Below are positions 8,602 to 16,694 of a stretch of DNA of 64,000 nt, one piece after another. The position numbers and the translations under genes were made by a program. Position 1 is the stretch's first letter. Each line of letters begins with the position of its first letter. Origin of the DNA: Pseudomonas sp. BP8 (GTDB lineage Bacteria; Pseudomonadota; Gammaproteobacteria; Pseudomonadales; Pseudomonadaceae); NCBI RefSeq assembly GCF_017875955.1, contig NZ_JAGINK010000001.1, forward strand, positions 749,001-813,000. Reading direction: 5' to 3'. The notes below the pieces were generated by a model. It was not told where the DNA came from. It worked only from the letters and a program-made list of their open reading frames with translations, and did no database searches.

Positions 8602-9988
8602 GGTGCAGGGCTCCAGTCGGGGCGGGGGACGTGTAAGTGGCGCGGTACGTGGCGCCGGGATGGTCGGCGGGCAGGTGTGGCTGGCCGCTGGCGAAGAGTT
8701 TTTCGCGCAGGCTGCCGGCTTGGTAGGCGGTCTTGTAGCGACCGCGTTGCTGCAATTGAGGGACTACCAGGTCGATGAAGTCCTCGTAGCTTTCCGGGGT
8801 AACGGTGCGGGTCAGGTTGAAGCCGTCCAGGCCGGTCTCGTCGATCCAGGCGATCAGGTCGTTGGCGACCTGCTCGGGTGTGCCGACCAGGGTCACGTAG
8901 CGCCCGCCAAGGGCGTGCTGTTCGAGCAGGCGGCGGCGGGTCCAGGCGCTGTCTTGCAGTTGGCGGGTGGCCGACTGGATGGCGTTGCCCTTGGCAAAGC
9001 CGATCGGTTCGTCCAGGCCGTAGGCGGCAAAGTCGATGCCGGTAGAGCTGGCGAAGTGGGCGACACCGGCTTCGGGGCTGGCGTAGCGGATGTACTCGGC
9101 GTGCTTGGCGTGAGCCTCCTGCGCGGTGGGCGCGACGATCACGGTGATGCCCATGAACACCTTCACCGCCTGCGGGTCGCGGCCAGCGGCCTGGGCGGCG
9201 GCGCGCACCTTGTCGACCTGGGCGCGGGTGGCGGGTTTGTCCTGGCCACTGATGAACACGCATTCGGCATGGTTGCCGGCAAAGGCCAGGCCGCGCGGTG
9301 AACTGCCGGCCTGGAACAGCACCGGCGTGCGTTGCGGCGAGGGCTCACAGAGGTGATAGCCCGCGACCTTGTAGAACTCGCCCTGGTGCTCGACCTTGCG
9401 CACTTTGTCTGGCCGGGCATACACCCGCTGCGCGCGGTCTGCGATCACGGCATCGTCGTCCCAGCTGCCTTCGAGCAGCTTGTACAGCACCTGCAGGTAT
9501 TCCTCGGCCTGGTCGTAGCGGCGGTCATGCTCGGGCTGCTGCTGCAGGCCCATGGCGCGGGCGGCGCTGTCGAGGTAGCCGGTGACGATGTTCCAGCCGA
9601 CCCGGCCGTTGCTCAGGTGATCGAGGGTCGAAAGCCGCCGGGCGAACAGGTAGGGCGCCTCGTAGGTGAGGTTGGCGGTCAGGCCGAAGCCCAGGTGTCT
9701 GGTCACGGCGGCCATGGCCGAGACCAGCAGCAGCGGGTCGTTGACCGGCAACTGGATCGACTCTTTCAGCGGCACGTCGACCGATTGCCCGTAGACATCG
9801 TAGGTGCCGACGATGTCGGCGATGAACAGGCCGTCGAACAGGCCGCGTTCGAGCAGCTTGGCCAGGCTGGTCCAGTATTCCAGCGTCTTGTACTGGGTCG
9901 AGGTGTCGCGCGGGTGCGTCCACAGGCCGTGGTTGATGTGGCCGATGCAGTTCATGTTGAAGGCGTTGAGGAGGATCTGCTTGCTCAT
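8594..9988 (-). CDS. FMNH2-dependent monooxygenase, NtaA/SnaA/DszA family
   Basis: A 464-residue luciferase-like (LLM) flavin monooxygenase. Members oxidise substrates with reduced FMN supplied by a separate reductase; the family includes DszA and SnaA. The WTHPRDTS N-terminal block, HLSNGRVGWNIVTGYLDSAARAMG and the LFQAGSSPRGLAFA block are characteristic. The sulfur context (SfnB-like genes upstream, met genes downstream) points to organosulfur breakdown, but the substrate is unknown. It overlaps the upstream stop by one base (TGATG) and metQ by 8 bp. No flavin reductase gene is in the cluster. Confidence 0.88.
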   Translation of the reverse strand: MSKQILLNAFNMNCIGHINHGLWTHPRDTSTQYKTLEYWTSLAKLLERGLFDGLFIADIVGTYDVYGQSVDVPLKESIQLPVNDPLLLVSAMAAVTRHLGFGLTANLTYEAPYLFARRLSTLDHLSNGRVGWNIVTGYLDSAARAMGLQQQPEHDRRYDQAEEYLQVLYKLLEGSWDDDAVIADRAQRVYARPDKVRKVEHQGEFYKVAGYHLCEPSPQRTPVLFQAGSSPRGLAFAGNHAECVFISGQDKPATRAQVDKVRAAAQAAGRDPQAVKVFMGITVIVAPTAQEAHAKHAEYIRYASPEAGVAHFASSTGIDFAAYGLDEPIGFAKGNAIQSATRQLQDSAWTRRRLLEQHALGGRYVTLVGTPEQVANDLIAWIDETGLDGFNLTRTVTPESYEDFIDLVVPQLQQRGRYKTAYQAGSLREKLFASGQPHLPADHPGATYRATYTSPAPTGALHHA

Positions 9989-11169
9989 CAGATCGTCCCC
10001 CGGCGTGGTGGATTGACCTCATTGAGGTAGTAGTTGCCGATGGCGTGGTACTTCCAGCGCACCGGGTCGTGCAGGGTGTGCACGCGAGCGTTGCGCCAGT
10101 GCCGGTCAAGGTTGTGCTCGGCCAGCGTGGCTTGGCTGCCGGCCAGCTCGAACAGGGTGGTGCCGGCGGCCAGGGAGATCTCGGTGCTGATCGCGCGGGC
10201 TTCGGCAACGGCGATGGAGGCGGCGGCAACGTTGTCTGCGGTGCTGTCGGCGCGGGCGCGGTCGAGGTATTCACCGGCGCGTTCGAGCAGGGCTTCAGCG
10301 GCGTGCAGGCGGATCGACAGCTGGCCGAAGCTCTTCAGCGTCAGCGGGTCGTCGCTGGCTTTGTCGAGGCCGGAGTCGACCCACGGCCGGCTGCGGCTGC
10401 GGACGAAGTGCAGGGCGTCTTCGAAGGCGGCGCGGGCGATGCCGGTATCGATCGCCGCATGGAGGATCTGCGCCAGCGGGCCGACCGTGGTCGGGCGCTC
10501 GAAGGCGCTCTGGAATGGCACCACGTCGTCGGCAGCAACCCACACGTTGTCGAACACCACCGAGCCACTGCCGGTGGTGCGCTGGCCGAAGCCGCTCCAG
10601 TCGTCGATCACTTGCAGGCCTGGGCTGTCGGCGGGGACGAAAGCCAGTTGCTGGACGCCGTCGTCGTCTATCACCGAGGTGGGGATGCGTTGGGCATAAA
10701 GGGCGCCGGTGGAGTAGAACTTGCGGCCGTTGATGCGATACCCGGCGCCGTCGCGGCTGAGGCGGGTGGTGCGGTCGTGGGCGGTCTTGGTGCCTAGTTC
10801 GGCCAGGGCGTTGCCGAAGCGGCGGCCGGCCAGTACTTCGGCGTAGAGGCGCTGCTGTTGCGCGGGGCTGGCGTTGACCCGCAGCACTTCCAGGGCATAG
10901 AAATGGTTTTGCGGGATCTGCCCCAGCGAGGCGTCGGCCTGGGCGATGCGGGCGATGACCTGGGCCAGGGTGACGTAGGACACGCCGGCGCCGCCGAAGG
11001 TCTTGGGGACGCTGATGGCCCACAGGCCGGAGCGGCTGAACAGCTCGAGTTCGGCGTGGGGCAGGCGGCGTTCGCGGTCGCGTAGAGCGCTGTCGCGGCG
11101 TAGTAGTTGGGCGACTTGCTCGGCGACGGCCAGGGCTTGGGCGTCACTGGTGATGACTGATGCGTTCAT
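9988..11169 (-). CDS. SfnB/DszC-type acyl-CoA-dehydrogenase-fold oxidoreductase (copy 1)
   Basis: A 393-residue flavoprotein of the SfnB sulfur-acquisition family, with an acyl-CoA dehydrogenase fold. Relatives such as DszC use FMNH2 and oxygen on organosulfur compounds. Diagnostic blocks are SVPKTFGGAGVSYVT, GQIPQNHFYALEVLR, GRKFYSTGALYA, DDWSGFGQRTTGSG and the C-terminal DRHWRNARVHTLHDPVRWK. The ATG at 11169 (MNASVIT) is chosen; the upstream frame to 11427 runs through REP DNA. It is followed without a gap by the LLM monooxygenase. A paralogue lies just upstream. Confidence 0.9.
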   Translation of the reverse strand: MNASVITSDAQALAVAEQVAQLLRRDSALRDRERRLPHAELELFSRSGLWAISVPKTFGGAGVSYVTLAQVIARIAQADASLGQIPQNHFYALEVLRVNASPAQQQRLYAEVLAGRRFGNALAELGTKTAHDRTTRLSRDGAGYRINGRKFYSTGALYAQRIPTSVIDDDGVQQLAFVPADSPGLQVIDDWSGFGQRTTGSGSVVFDNVWVAADDVVPFQSAFERPTTVGPLAQILHAAIDTGIARAAFEDALHFVRSRSRPWVDSGLDKASDDPLTLKSFGQLSIRLHAAEALLERAGEYLDRARADSTADNVAAASIAVAEARAISTEISLAAGTTLFELAGSQATLAEHNLDRHWRNARVHTLHDPVRWKYHAIGNYYLNEVNPPRRGTI

Positions 11170-11189
11170 GCTGTTCTCCGGTGCACGGG

Positions 11190-11312
11190 GGCCGCTGTGC
11201 GGCCCTTCGCGGGACAAGCCCGCTCCTACAGGGTCAGCGCAGATCTGACGATCGATGCTGTACCCGTGGGAGCGGGCTTGCCCCGAAGGGCGCGCAAGCG
11301 GCTTAGGGCGCC
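11190..11312. repeat. REP pair between the two SfnB-like genes
   Basis: Convergent class I REP copies (11206-11234 and 11264-11290) fill the gap between the paralogues, flanked by GCGGCC-rich arms. It may modulate read-through or mRNA stability inside the operon. Confidence 0.75.
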
Positions 11313-11315
11313 TAC

Positions 11316-12557
11316 TCAGATCCAGGAATGGCGGGCGGGACGGGTGCCGTTCAGGTGCCAGGCACCCACCGCGTGATACTTCCAGCGCACCGGGTCGTGC
11401 AGGGTGTGCACCCGCGCGTTGCGCCAATGCCGGTCGAGATTGAACTCGGCCAGCGTGGCCCGGCTGCCGGCCAGCTCGAACAGCTTTTCGCTGGCCTGCA
11501 GGGCGATTTCGGTGGTCAGCACTTTGGCCTCGGCCACGGCAATCGAGGCGCGCGCTGCGGCGTCATCGTCGATGTCGCCGGCATTGACCTCATCGAGCAC
11601 CCGCGCGGCCTTGCGCAGCAGCGCTTCAGCGGCATGCAGCTCAAGCTTGAGCCGGCCGATGTCGGCAATCACATAGGGGTCATCGCTGGCTCGCTCGACG
11701 TTGGCGTCGATAAACGGCCGGGATTTTTCACGCACGAACTGGATGGCTTCATCGATGGCCGCCTCGGCGATACCGGCGTCAATGGCGGCCTGGATCAACT
11801 GCGAGGCGGCGCCCTGGATATTGGCCCGGTCGCGCTGGCGCCAGTTGTCGATCACCAGCTCGGCGTCGACCGGCACGTTATCCAGCAGCACCGTGCCGCT
11901 GGCGGTGGTGCGCTGGCCGAAGCCTGACCAGTCATCGACGATGCGCAGGCCTGGGCTGCCACGGCGGACGAACGCCAGGCGCTGACGGCCTTCGTCATCC
12001 AACGCCTTGACCGCCACCCAATGGGCGAACAGGGCGCCGGTGGAGTAGAACTTCTCACCGCTGATGCGATAGCCGTCGCCGTCGCGGCTGATTCGCGCCT
12101 TGAGGGTCAGGGTGTCCTTGGTGCCACGTTCGGGGCCGGCATTGCCGATCCGCCAGCCGTCGAGCACGGCGCTGAAGATCAGCGCCTGCTGGGCCTCGGT
12201 GGCGGTCAGGCGCAGCAGTTGGAGCATGCCGAACTGGTTCTGCGGGATCTGCCCCAGGGCCGGGTCGGCGGCGCTGATCAGGCGGAACACTTCGGCGACG
12301 GTCGCGAACGACACGTCAGGGCCGCCAAAGGCTTTCGGCACACTGATGCTGCCCAGGCCGCTGCGGGTGAACAACTCGATCTCGGCCCAGGGCAGTTTGC
12401 GCTGCTGGTCGCGTTTGGCGGCCTGCTGGCGGGCGATGTCGGCCAGCTCGCGGGCGGCTTGCAGGGCTTCGGCGTCGTTGCGCAGGACCTTGGCCGGGAG
12501 CAGCAATGGCGAGCTGTCGAGATCGCTGGCGAATTGGGTTTCTGGCTGGCTGGACAT
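11316..12557 (-). CDS. SfnB/DszC-type oxidoreductase (copy 2)
   Basis: A 413-residue paralogue of the gene at 9988-11169, sharing the same blocks: SISVPKAFGGPDVSFATV, LGQIPQNQFGMLQLLR, GEKFYSTGALFA, DDWSGFGQRTTASG and DRHWRNARVHTLHDPVRWKYHAVG. The N-terminus is about 20 residues longer (DLDSSPLLLPAKVLRNDAEA). The family takes part in assimilation of sulfur from sulfones and similar compounds when sulfate is short. Substrate is unknown. It is the first gene of the desulfurisation-methionine run and has an AT-rich upstream island with inverted repeats. Two copies in a row suggest substrate diversification. Confidence 0.9.
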   Translation of the reverse strand: MSSQPETQFASDLDSSPLLLPAKVLRNDAEALQAARELADIARQQAAKRDQQRKLPWAEIELFTRSGLGSISVPKAFGGPDVSFATVAEVFRLISAADPALGQIPQNQFGMLQLLRLTATEAQQALIFSAVLDGWRIGNAGPERGTKDTLTLKARISRDGDGYRISGEKFYSTGALFAHWVAVKALDDEGRQRLAFVRRGSPGLRIVDDWSGFGQRTTASGTVLLDNVPVDAELVIDNWRQRDRANIQGAASQLIQAAIDAGIAEAAIDEAIQFVREKSRPFIDANVERASDDPYVIADIGRLKLELHAAEALLRKAARVLDEVNAGDIDDDAAARASIAVAEAKVLTTEIALQASEKLFELAGSRATLAEFNLDRHWRNARVHTLHDPVRWKYHAVGAWHLNGTRPARHSWI

Positions 12558-12715
12558 CAGTACCGCTCCTTGGCTGTACTCAATGCCCTGGCGTTATGCA
12601 CTGGGGTGATTGTGATCCTGACCATTCCTTACCTCACAAATTGGCGGTGTCGCTTGGGGTGGTGGCGACAAACGTTTGCTGGTCCGGTGGTCCGGTTTAT
12701 ATACCCTAATCGCTT

Positions 12716-12746
12716 ATAAAAAGTTTATGAACTAACTTTTAGGAAT
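12716..12746 (-). promoter_or_regulatory. AT-rich operator-like site upstream of the SfnB-like operon
   Basis: An AT island about 160 bp before the SfnB-like start carries ATAAA-AAG-TTTAT (12716-12728). On the minus strand it also carries ATTCCTAAA (12738-12746), close to the ATTCTTAAA arm in front of oscA. Role as a regulator site is inferred from composition and position. Confidence 0.35.
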
Positions 12747-12794
12747 ATATATAGAAGCTGGAAGGGGGCGTGAGATGGGGTCGCCTGGGCGGAC

Positions 12795-12910
12795 GCATTC
12801 GCGGGGCAAGCCCGCTCCTACAGGGGTTGCGTAGATTTTGTAGGCATGGGGAGCCTGGGCTGACGGATTCTGTATAGATCCTGTAGGAGCGGGCTTGCCC
12901 CGCGAATGCG
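12795..12910. repeat. REP pair (class I)
   Basis: Full convergent pair with arms CATTCGCGGGGCAAGCCCGC and GCGGGCTTGCCCCGCGAATG. It separates the cystine-uptake genes from the desulfurisation genes. Apart from this and the AT island, the 12558-12933 gap holds no gene that I can see. Confidence 0.85.
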
Positions 12911-12933
12911 ATCGGCAATGCAATGCTGGAGGC

Positions 12934-13695
12934 TCAGCCCTGCGAGATGGTGGTGCCCAGAAACTTGCGCAAGAACTGCCGCGTACGCTCTTCCTTGGGG
13001 TTGGCAAACAGCGCCTTGGCTTCGCCCTGCTCGACGATCACGCCCTTGTCGAAGAAGATCACCCGGTTGGCCACGTCGCGAGCAAAGCTCATCTCGTGGG
13101 TAACGATGATCATGGTGCGCTTCTCCTCGGCCAGGCCGCGGATGGTCGCCAGCACCTCGCCGACCAGCTCGGGGTCGAGCGCCGAAGTCGGTTCGTCGAA
13201 GAGAATCACTTGCGGCTCCATGGCCAACGCCCGGGCGATCGCCACGCGTTGCTGCTGGCCACCGGACAAGCGCCGCGGGTAAGCATCTTCCTTGCCCGCC
13301 AAACCGACCTTGGCGAGCAACCGCCGGCCTGATTCGAGTGCCTTGTCGCGCGGGGTCTTCTTGACCACCAGCGGCCCTTCGATGACGTTCTCCAGCGCGG
13401 TGCGGTGGGGGAACAGGTTGAAGCTCTGGAAAACGAACCCGGCCTGCTGGCGCAGGCGGCGGATCGCACTTTGCTGGTTGCCCAGCGAGCGGTTGGCGTC
13501 GATGCTGATGTCGCCGATCTGGATGCGCCCGGCATCAGGCGTTTCCAGCAGGTTGAGGCAGCGCAGGAAGGTGGTCTTGCCCGAGCCGCTGGGGCCGATG
13601 ATGGCAATCACTTCACCGGGCTGGACCGTCAGGCTGATGCCGTCGAGCACCGTCTGGCCCTTGAACTGCTTGCTCAGGCCTTCTACTACGATCAT
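12934..13695 (-). CDS. tcyN: Cystine ABC transporter ATP-binding protein
   Basis: A 253-residue polar amino acid type ABC ATPase with Walker A GPSGSGKTT, signature LSGGQQQR, Walker B VILFDEPTSALD and switch histidine in THEMSFA. It follows a cystine-binding protein and a permease on the same strand, so it should energise L-cystine import. Spacing to the permease is 2 bp. Length is normal for TcyN/YecC. A REP pair follows the stop. Regulation is probably by sulfur supply, given the shared intergenic region with epsC. Confidence 0.88.
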   Translation of the reverse strand: MIVVEGLSKQFKGQTVLDGISLTVQPGEVIAIIGPSGSGKTTFLRCLNLLETPDAGRIQIGDISIDANRSLGNQQSAIRRLRQQAGFVFQSFNLFPHRTALENVIEGPLVVKKTPRDKALESGRRLLAKVGLAGKEDAYPRRLSGGQQQRVAIARALAMEPQVILFDEPTSALDPELVGEVLATIRGLAEEKRTMIIVTHEMSFARDVANRVIFFDKGVIVEQGEAKALFANPKEERTRQFLRKFLGTTISQG

Positions 13696-13697
13696 CT

Positions 13698-14366
13698 TCA
13701 GTGCTCCTGGTCATGCTGGTTGACCCGCGCTTCCATGCGGTTCTGGAAGTAGGCGAGGACCGAGCAGAGGATCCAGTAGACCACTGCCACGGCCAGGTAC
13801 ATGGTGAACACTTCGAAGGTGCGCGCGGTGATCAACTGGGCCTGGCGGAACAGTTCAGGCACCTGGATGGTCGCCGCCAAGGCGGTGTCCTTGACCAGCG
13901 AAATGAAGCTGTTGCCCAGCGGCGGCAGGGCAGTGCGCATGGCTTGCGGCAGGATCGCCCGGCGCATCGCCTGGCTGCGGGTCATGCCGATGCTGGCGCA
14001 GGCTTCCCACTGGCCCCGGTCAATCGAGGAAATCGCCGCACGCAGGATTTCACAGATGTACGCGGCCATGTTCAGCGACAGTCCAATCAGCGAGGCCGGG
14101 ATCGGATCGAGTTCGATGCCGATCTGCGGCAAGCCGAAGTAGATCACGAACAACTGCACCAACAAGGGCGTACCGCGGAAGAACGACACGTAGATCCGCG
14201 CCAGCCAGTCCAACGGCAGGATCTTCGACAGGCGCATCAACGCCAGGGCGAAGCCCAGGAGCATGCCAAAGAACATGCCGCCCACGCTGAGCACGATGGT
14301 GTAGCCAGCGCCCTTCAGCAGGAAGGGCACCGAATCGACGACCAGTTGCAGGCTTTCTTCGATCAT
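13698..14366 (-). CDS. tcyL: Cystine ABC transporter permease
   Basis: A 222-residue inner-membrane protein of the HisM/polar amino acid permease family, with about five hydrophobic segments. It carries the typical FFRGTPLLVQLFVIYFGLP block and the coupling loop EACASIGMTRSQAMRRAILPQ. It probably homodimerises, as no second permease is present. It overlaps the tcyJ stop by 4 bp (ATGA) and lies 2 bp before tcyN, indicating a tightly coupled operon. Confidence 0.88.
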   Translation of the reverse strand: MIEESLQLVVDSVPFLLKGAGYTIVLSVGGMFFGMLLGFALALMRLSKILPLDWLARIYVSFFRGTPLLVQLFVIYFGLPQIGIELDPIPASLIGLSLNMAAYICEILRAAISSIDRGQWEACASIGMTRSQAMRRAILPQAMRTALPPLGNSFISLVKDTALAATIQVPELFRQAQLITARTFEVFTMYLAVAVVYWILCSVLAYFQNRMEARVNQHDQEH

Positions 14367-15157
14367 TTAGTCACGTCAGCGCCAAAGTACTTCTCGGACA
14401 GCTTGGCCAGGCTGCCGTCGGCCTTGAGCTTGTCCAGCGCCTTGTTGATCGCGTCGAGCAGTTCTGGCTCGCCTTTGCGCAGGGCCACGCCTGATTCCAG
14501 GCGGGAGAAGGCTTGGCCGGCGAGTTCGGTATCCTTGGCTTTCTGGGCGTACTCCAGCGCTGCCAGGCGGTCGATCAGGATCGCGTCGATGCGCCCGTTG
14601 CGCAGGTCGGCGAACTTGCTCGGGTCGTCTTCATAGGTGCGCACTTCGGCCTTGGGCACATCCTGCTTGACCCATTGCTCGTAGTTGGTGCCCAGGCCGA
14701 CGCCGACTTTTTTGCCGGCCAGGTCCTGGGCGGTCTTGATATTCAGTTGCTCGGCCTTTTTCTTCAGGATCAGCGCCTGGATGCCAGACACCGTGTAGGG
14801 CTCGGAGAAGTCGTACTTCTTCTTGCGCTCATCGGAGATGGTCACCTGGTTGATCACTACGTCCAGGCGCTTGGAGTCGAGCGCTGCGAGGATGCCATCC
14901 CACTTGGTCGGCTGAATCTTGGCCTTGACCCCAAGCTCCTTGGCCAGCAGTTCGGACAGCTCAACCTCGAAGCCGGCGAGCTTGCCGTTTTCATCCTGGA
15001 AGCTGAACGGCGGGTAGGTACCTTCGAGACCGACACTGAGGACGCCTTTGTCCTTGATGGTCTGCAGCTGCTCGCCGGCAAATGCGTGGCTGAACAGGCC
15101 GGTGCCGAGCAGGATAGCCAGGCTGGCGTTGAGAAGCGGTTTGGCAAAATTCGACAT
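14363..15157 (-). CDS. tcyJ: Cystine-binding periplasmic protein
   Basis: A 264-residue family 3 solute-binding protein (FliY/TcyJ). The signal peptide spans about 1-27 (cleavage near SHAFA-GEQL). Characteristic blocks are VLSVGLEGTYPPFSF, GFEVELSELLAKELG, DVVINQVTISDERKKKYDFS and GLGTNYEQWV. It delivers L-cystine to TcyL/TcyN. The start at 15157 (MSNFAKP) begins at the signal peptide; the frame to 15214 lacks support. Upstream is a 351-bp divergent region shared with epsC that carries two inverted repeats, so uptake of cystine and synthesis of O-acetylserine may be controlled together. Confidence 0.9.
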   Translation of the reverse strand: MSNFAKPLLNASLAILLGTGLFSHAFAGEQLQTIKDKGVLSVGLEGTYPPFSFQDENGKLAGFEVELSELLAKELGVKAKIQPTKWDGILAALDSKRLDVVINQVTISDERKKKYDFSEPYTVSGIQALILKKKAEQLNIKTAQDLAGKKVGVGLGTNYEQWVKQDVPKAEVRTYEDDPSKFADLRNGRIDAILIDRLAALEYAQKAKDTELAGQAFSRLESGVALRKGEPELLDAINKALDKLKADGSLAKLSEKYFGADVTK

Positions 15158-15221
15158 GGCAGGGCCCCGCGCTTGGTGTGGAAGTAGTGGGTGGCGACTA
15201 TAGGGTTGGCTCATATAGACC

Positions 15222-15252
15222 TGGAAATAATAAAAACGTCTTTTGTTATTTC
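15222..15252. promoter_or_regulatory. Inverted repeat in the tcyJ-epsC divergent region (site 1)
   Basis: GAAATAATAAAA (15224-15235) and TTTTGTTATTTC (15241-15252) form a 12-bp inverted repeat with one mismatch around a 5-bp centre, 67-95 bp upstream of tcyJ. The size and symmetry suit a LysR-type or other dimeric regulator; CysB is the obvious candidate but is inferred only. Confidence 0.5.
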
Positions 15253-15343
15253 TTTGTGGTCTTTTGTCATGAATCGGCAGCTTTGAGGGTAGGCCACGAA
15301 TGCCGCTTGCGTCAGCACTGCTTATGCCCGACTTAGCGCAGGA

Positions 15344-15367
15344 TGGAATAAAGCGTTGTTATTTCCA
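15344..15367. promoter_or_regulatory. Inverted repeat in the tcyJ-epsC divergent region (site 2)
   Basis: TGGAATAA (15344-15351) and TTATTTCCA (15359-15367) form a near-perfect dyad around a 7-bp spacer, about 140 bp before the epsC start. It shares the GGAA(A)TAA/TTATTTCC half-site with site 1. Confidence 0.5.
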
Positions 15368-15508
15368 AGAGGCGGATTTGCCGTAGAGTAACTTGCACCG
15401 GCGGCGCCCACATATTTGTTTGTAGCGTGGAACCTCTTGGGCGCGAGCCTGCTCACACCCAGTGCCACGCCGCACTTCCAGAAAAATGCCGCCAGCCAGG
15501 AGAACACC

Positions 15509-16441
15509 GTGAGCGAACTACCATCCCCAGGGCATTGGCAATTGCACAACATCGTCAGCGGCTTGCGCGGTGCGCGTGAGCAGTGGCGCACCCGCAACGG
15601 GCGCAGCAGCGGCGAGCAGGGCGGGCGCGAGCTGCCGTCCCGTGAGGCCGTCAGGCACATCCTCGAACTGCTCTGCGGCGCCCTGTTCCCGATGCGCCTG
15701 GGTCCGGTCGACCTGCGTGAAGAGAGCGAAGACTTCTATGTCGGGCACACCCTGGACGCTGCGCTGACTGCGCTGCTGACCCAGGCGCGGCTGGAGCTGC
15801 GTTACGCGACGCGCCAGGGCAAGACCGACCTGACCGATGTCGACGCCCACGCGCTGCGCTTGATTCAGGACTTTGCCGCGGCATTGCCGGCGCTGCGCGT
15901 CCTGCTCGACACCGATGTGCTGGCCGCCTACCACGGTGACCCGGCGGCGCGCAGCGTCGATGAAGTGTTGCTGTGCTACCCGGGCATCCTGGCGATCATC
16001 CATCACCGCCTGGCCCATCACCTGTACCAGGCCGGACTGCCATTGCTGGCGCGTATCAGTTCGGAGCTGGCGCATTCGGCCACCGGCATCGATATCCACC
16101 CTGGCGCACAGATCGGCCCGAGCTTCTTCATCGACCACGGCACGGGTGTGGTCATCGGCGAGACGGCGATCATCGGCGAGCGGGTGCGTATCTACCAGGC
16201 TGTGACGCTAGGCGCCAAGCGCTTCCCGGCAGATGAATCTGGCACCCTGCACAAGGGCCATCCGCGCCATCCGATCGTTGAAGATGACGTGGTGATTTAC
16301 GCTGGCGCGACTATTCTCGGGCGGATCACCATCGGCAAAGGATCGACCATTGGCGGTAATGTCTGGCTGACTCGCAGCGTGCCGGCCGAGAGCAATATTA
16401 CCCAGGCCAATCTGCAGCTCGATTGTGAGGCCAAGCAGTAG
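15509..16441 (+). CDS. epsC: Serine O-acetyltransferase, EpsC type
   Basis: Acetylates L-serine with acetyl-CoA to O-acetylserine, the carbon acceptor for sulfide in cysteine synthesis. The 310-residue protein has an N-terminal helical domain and a C-terminal left-handed beta-helix of hexapeptide repeats. Family blocks are the IDIHPGAQIGPSFFIDHGTG and VVIGETAIIG segments and the catalytic His in FIDHGTG. The GTG at 15509 is preferred over the ATG at 15416, because AGGAGA lies 6 nt before it and the upstream residues do not resemble the family. It is divergent from the cystine transporter, linking product supply and cystine uptake. Confidence 0.9.
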   Translation: MSELPSPGHWQLHNIVSGLRGAREQWRTRNGRSSGEQGGRELPSREAVRHILELLCGALFPMRLGPVDLREESEDFYVGHTLDAALTALLTQARLELRYATRQGKTDLTDVDAHALRLIQDFAAALPALRVLLDTDVLAAYHGDPAARSVDEVLLCYPGILAIIHHRLAHHLYQAGLPLLARISSELAHSATGIDIHPGAQIGPSFFIDHGTGVVIGETAIIGERVRIYQAVTLGAKRFPADESGTLHKGHPRHPIVEDDVVIYAGATILGRITIGKGSTIGGNVWLTRSVPAESNITQANLQLDCEAKQ

Positions 16442-16459
16442 CCAAAAGTGCCGGGGCAG

Positions 16460-16540
16460 AGCGTGGGAGCGGGCCTGCCCCGTGATAACGGTGGTGAATT
16501 CGCTAACGCTATCGCGGGGCAAGCCCGCTCCCACGTGTGT
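16460..16540. repeat. REP pair (class I)
   Basis: Convergent copies GTGGGAGCGGGCCTGCCCCG and CGGGGCAAGCCCGCTCCCAC after epsC. Confidence 0.85.
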
Positions 16541-16637
16541 CACCCCAAGTCGCAATCAATAGCTATCCATGTTTAACTTGAACGCTTGTTCAATGTAAAC
16601 GCTGGTCGCTGCCGGTGTTCAAAAGGAGGAAAAGCCT

Positions 16638-16694
16638 TTGCTGAACCCGTTCATTCCGAACCCATCGTCGTGCCCCGAGGTGCCCCTGAAATGA
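16638..16694 (+). CDS. Possible 18-codon leader peptide coupled to betT
   Basis: An exceptionally good Shine-Dalgarno (AAGGAGG, 16623-16629) is followed 8 nt later by a TTG that opens an 18-codon frame. The frame ends in TGA exactly overlapping the betT ATG (ATGA, 16691-16694). The predicted peptide is Pro/Ser-rich. In the betT frame no start codon lies near this Shine-Dalgarno. The TTG start and lack of comparative data keep confidence low. Confidence 0.35.
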   Translation: MLNPFIPNPSSCPEVPLK

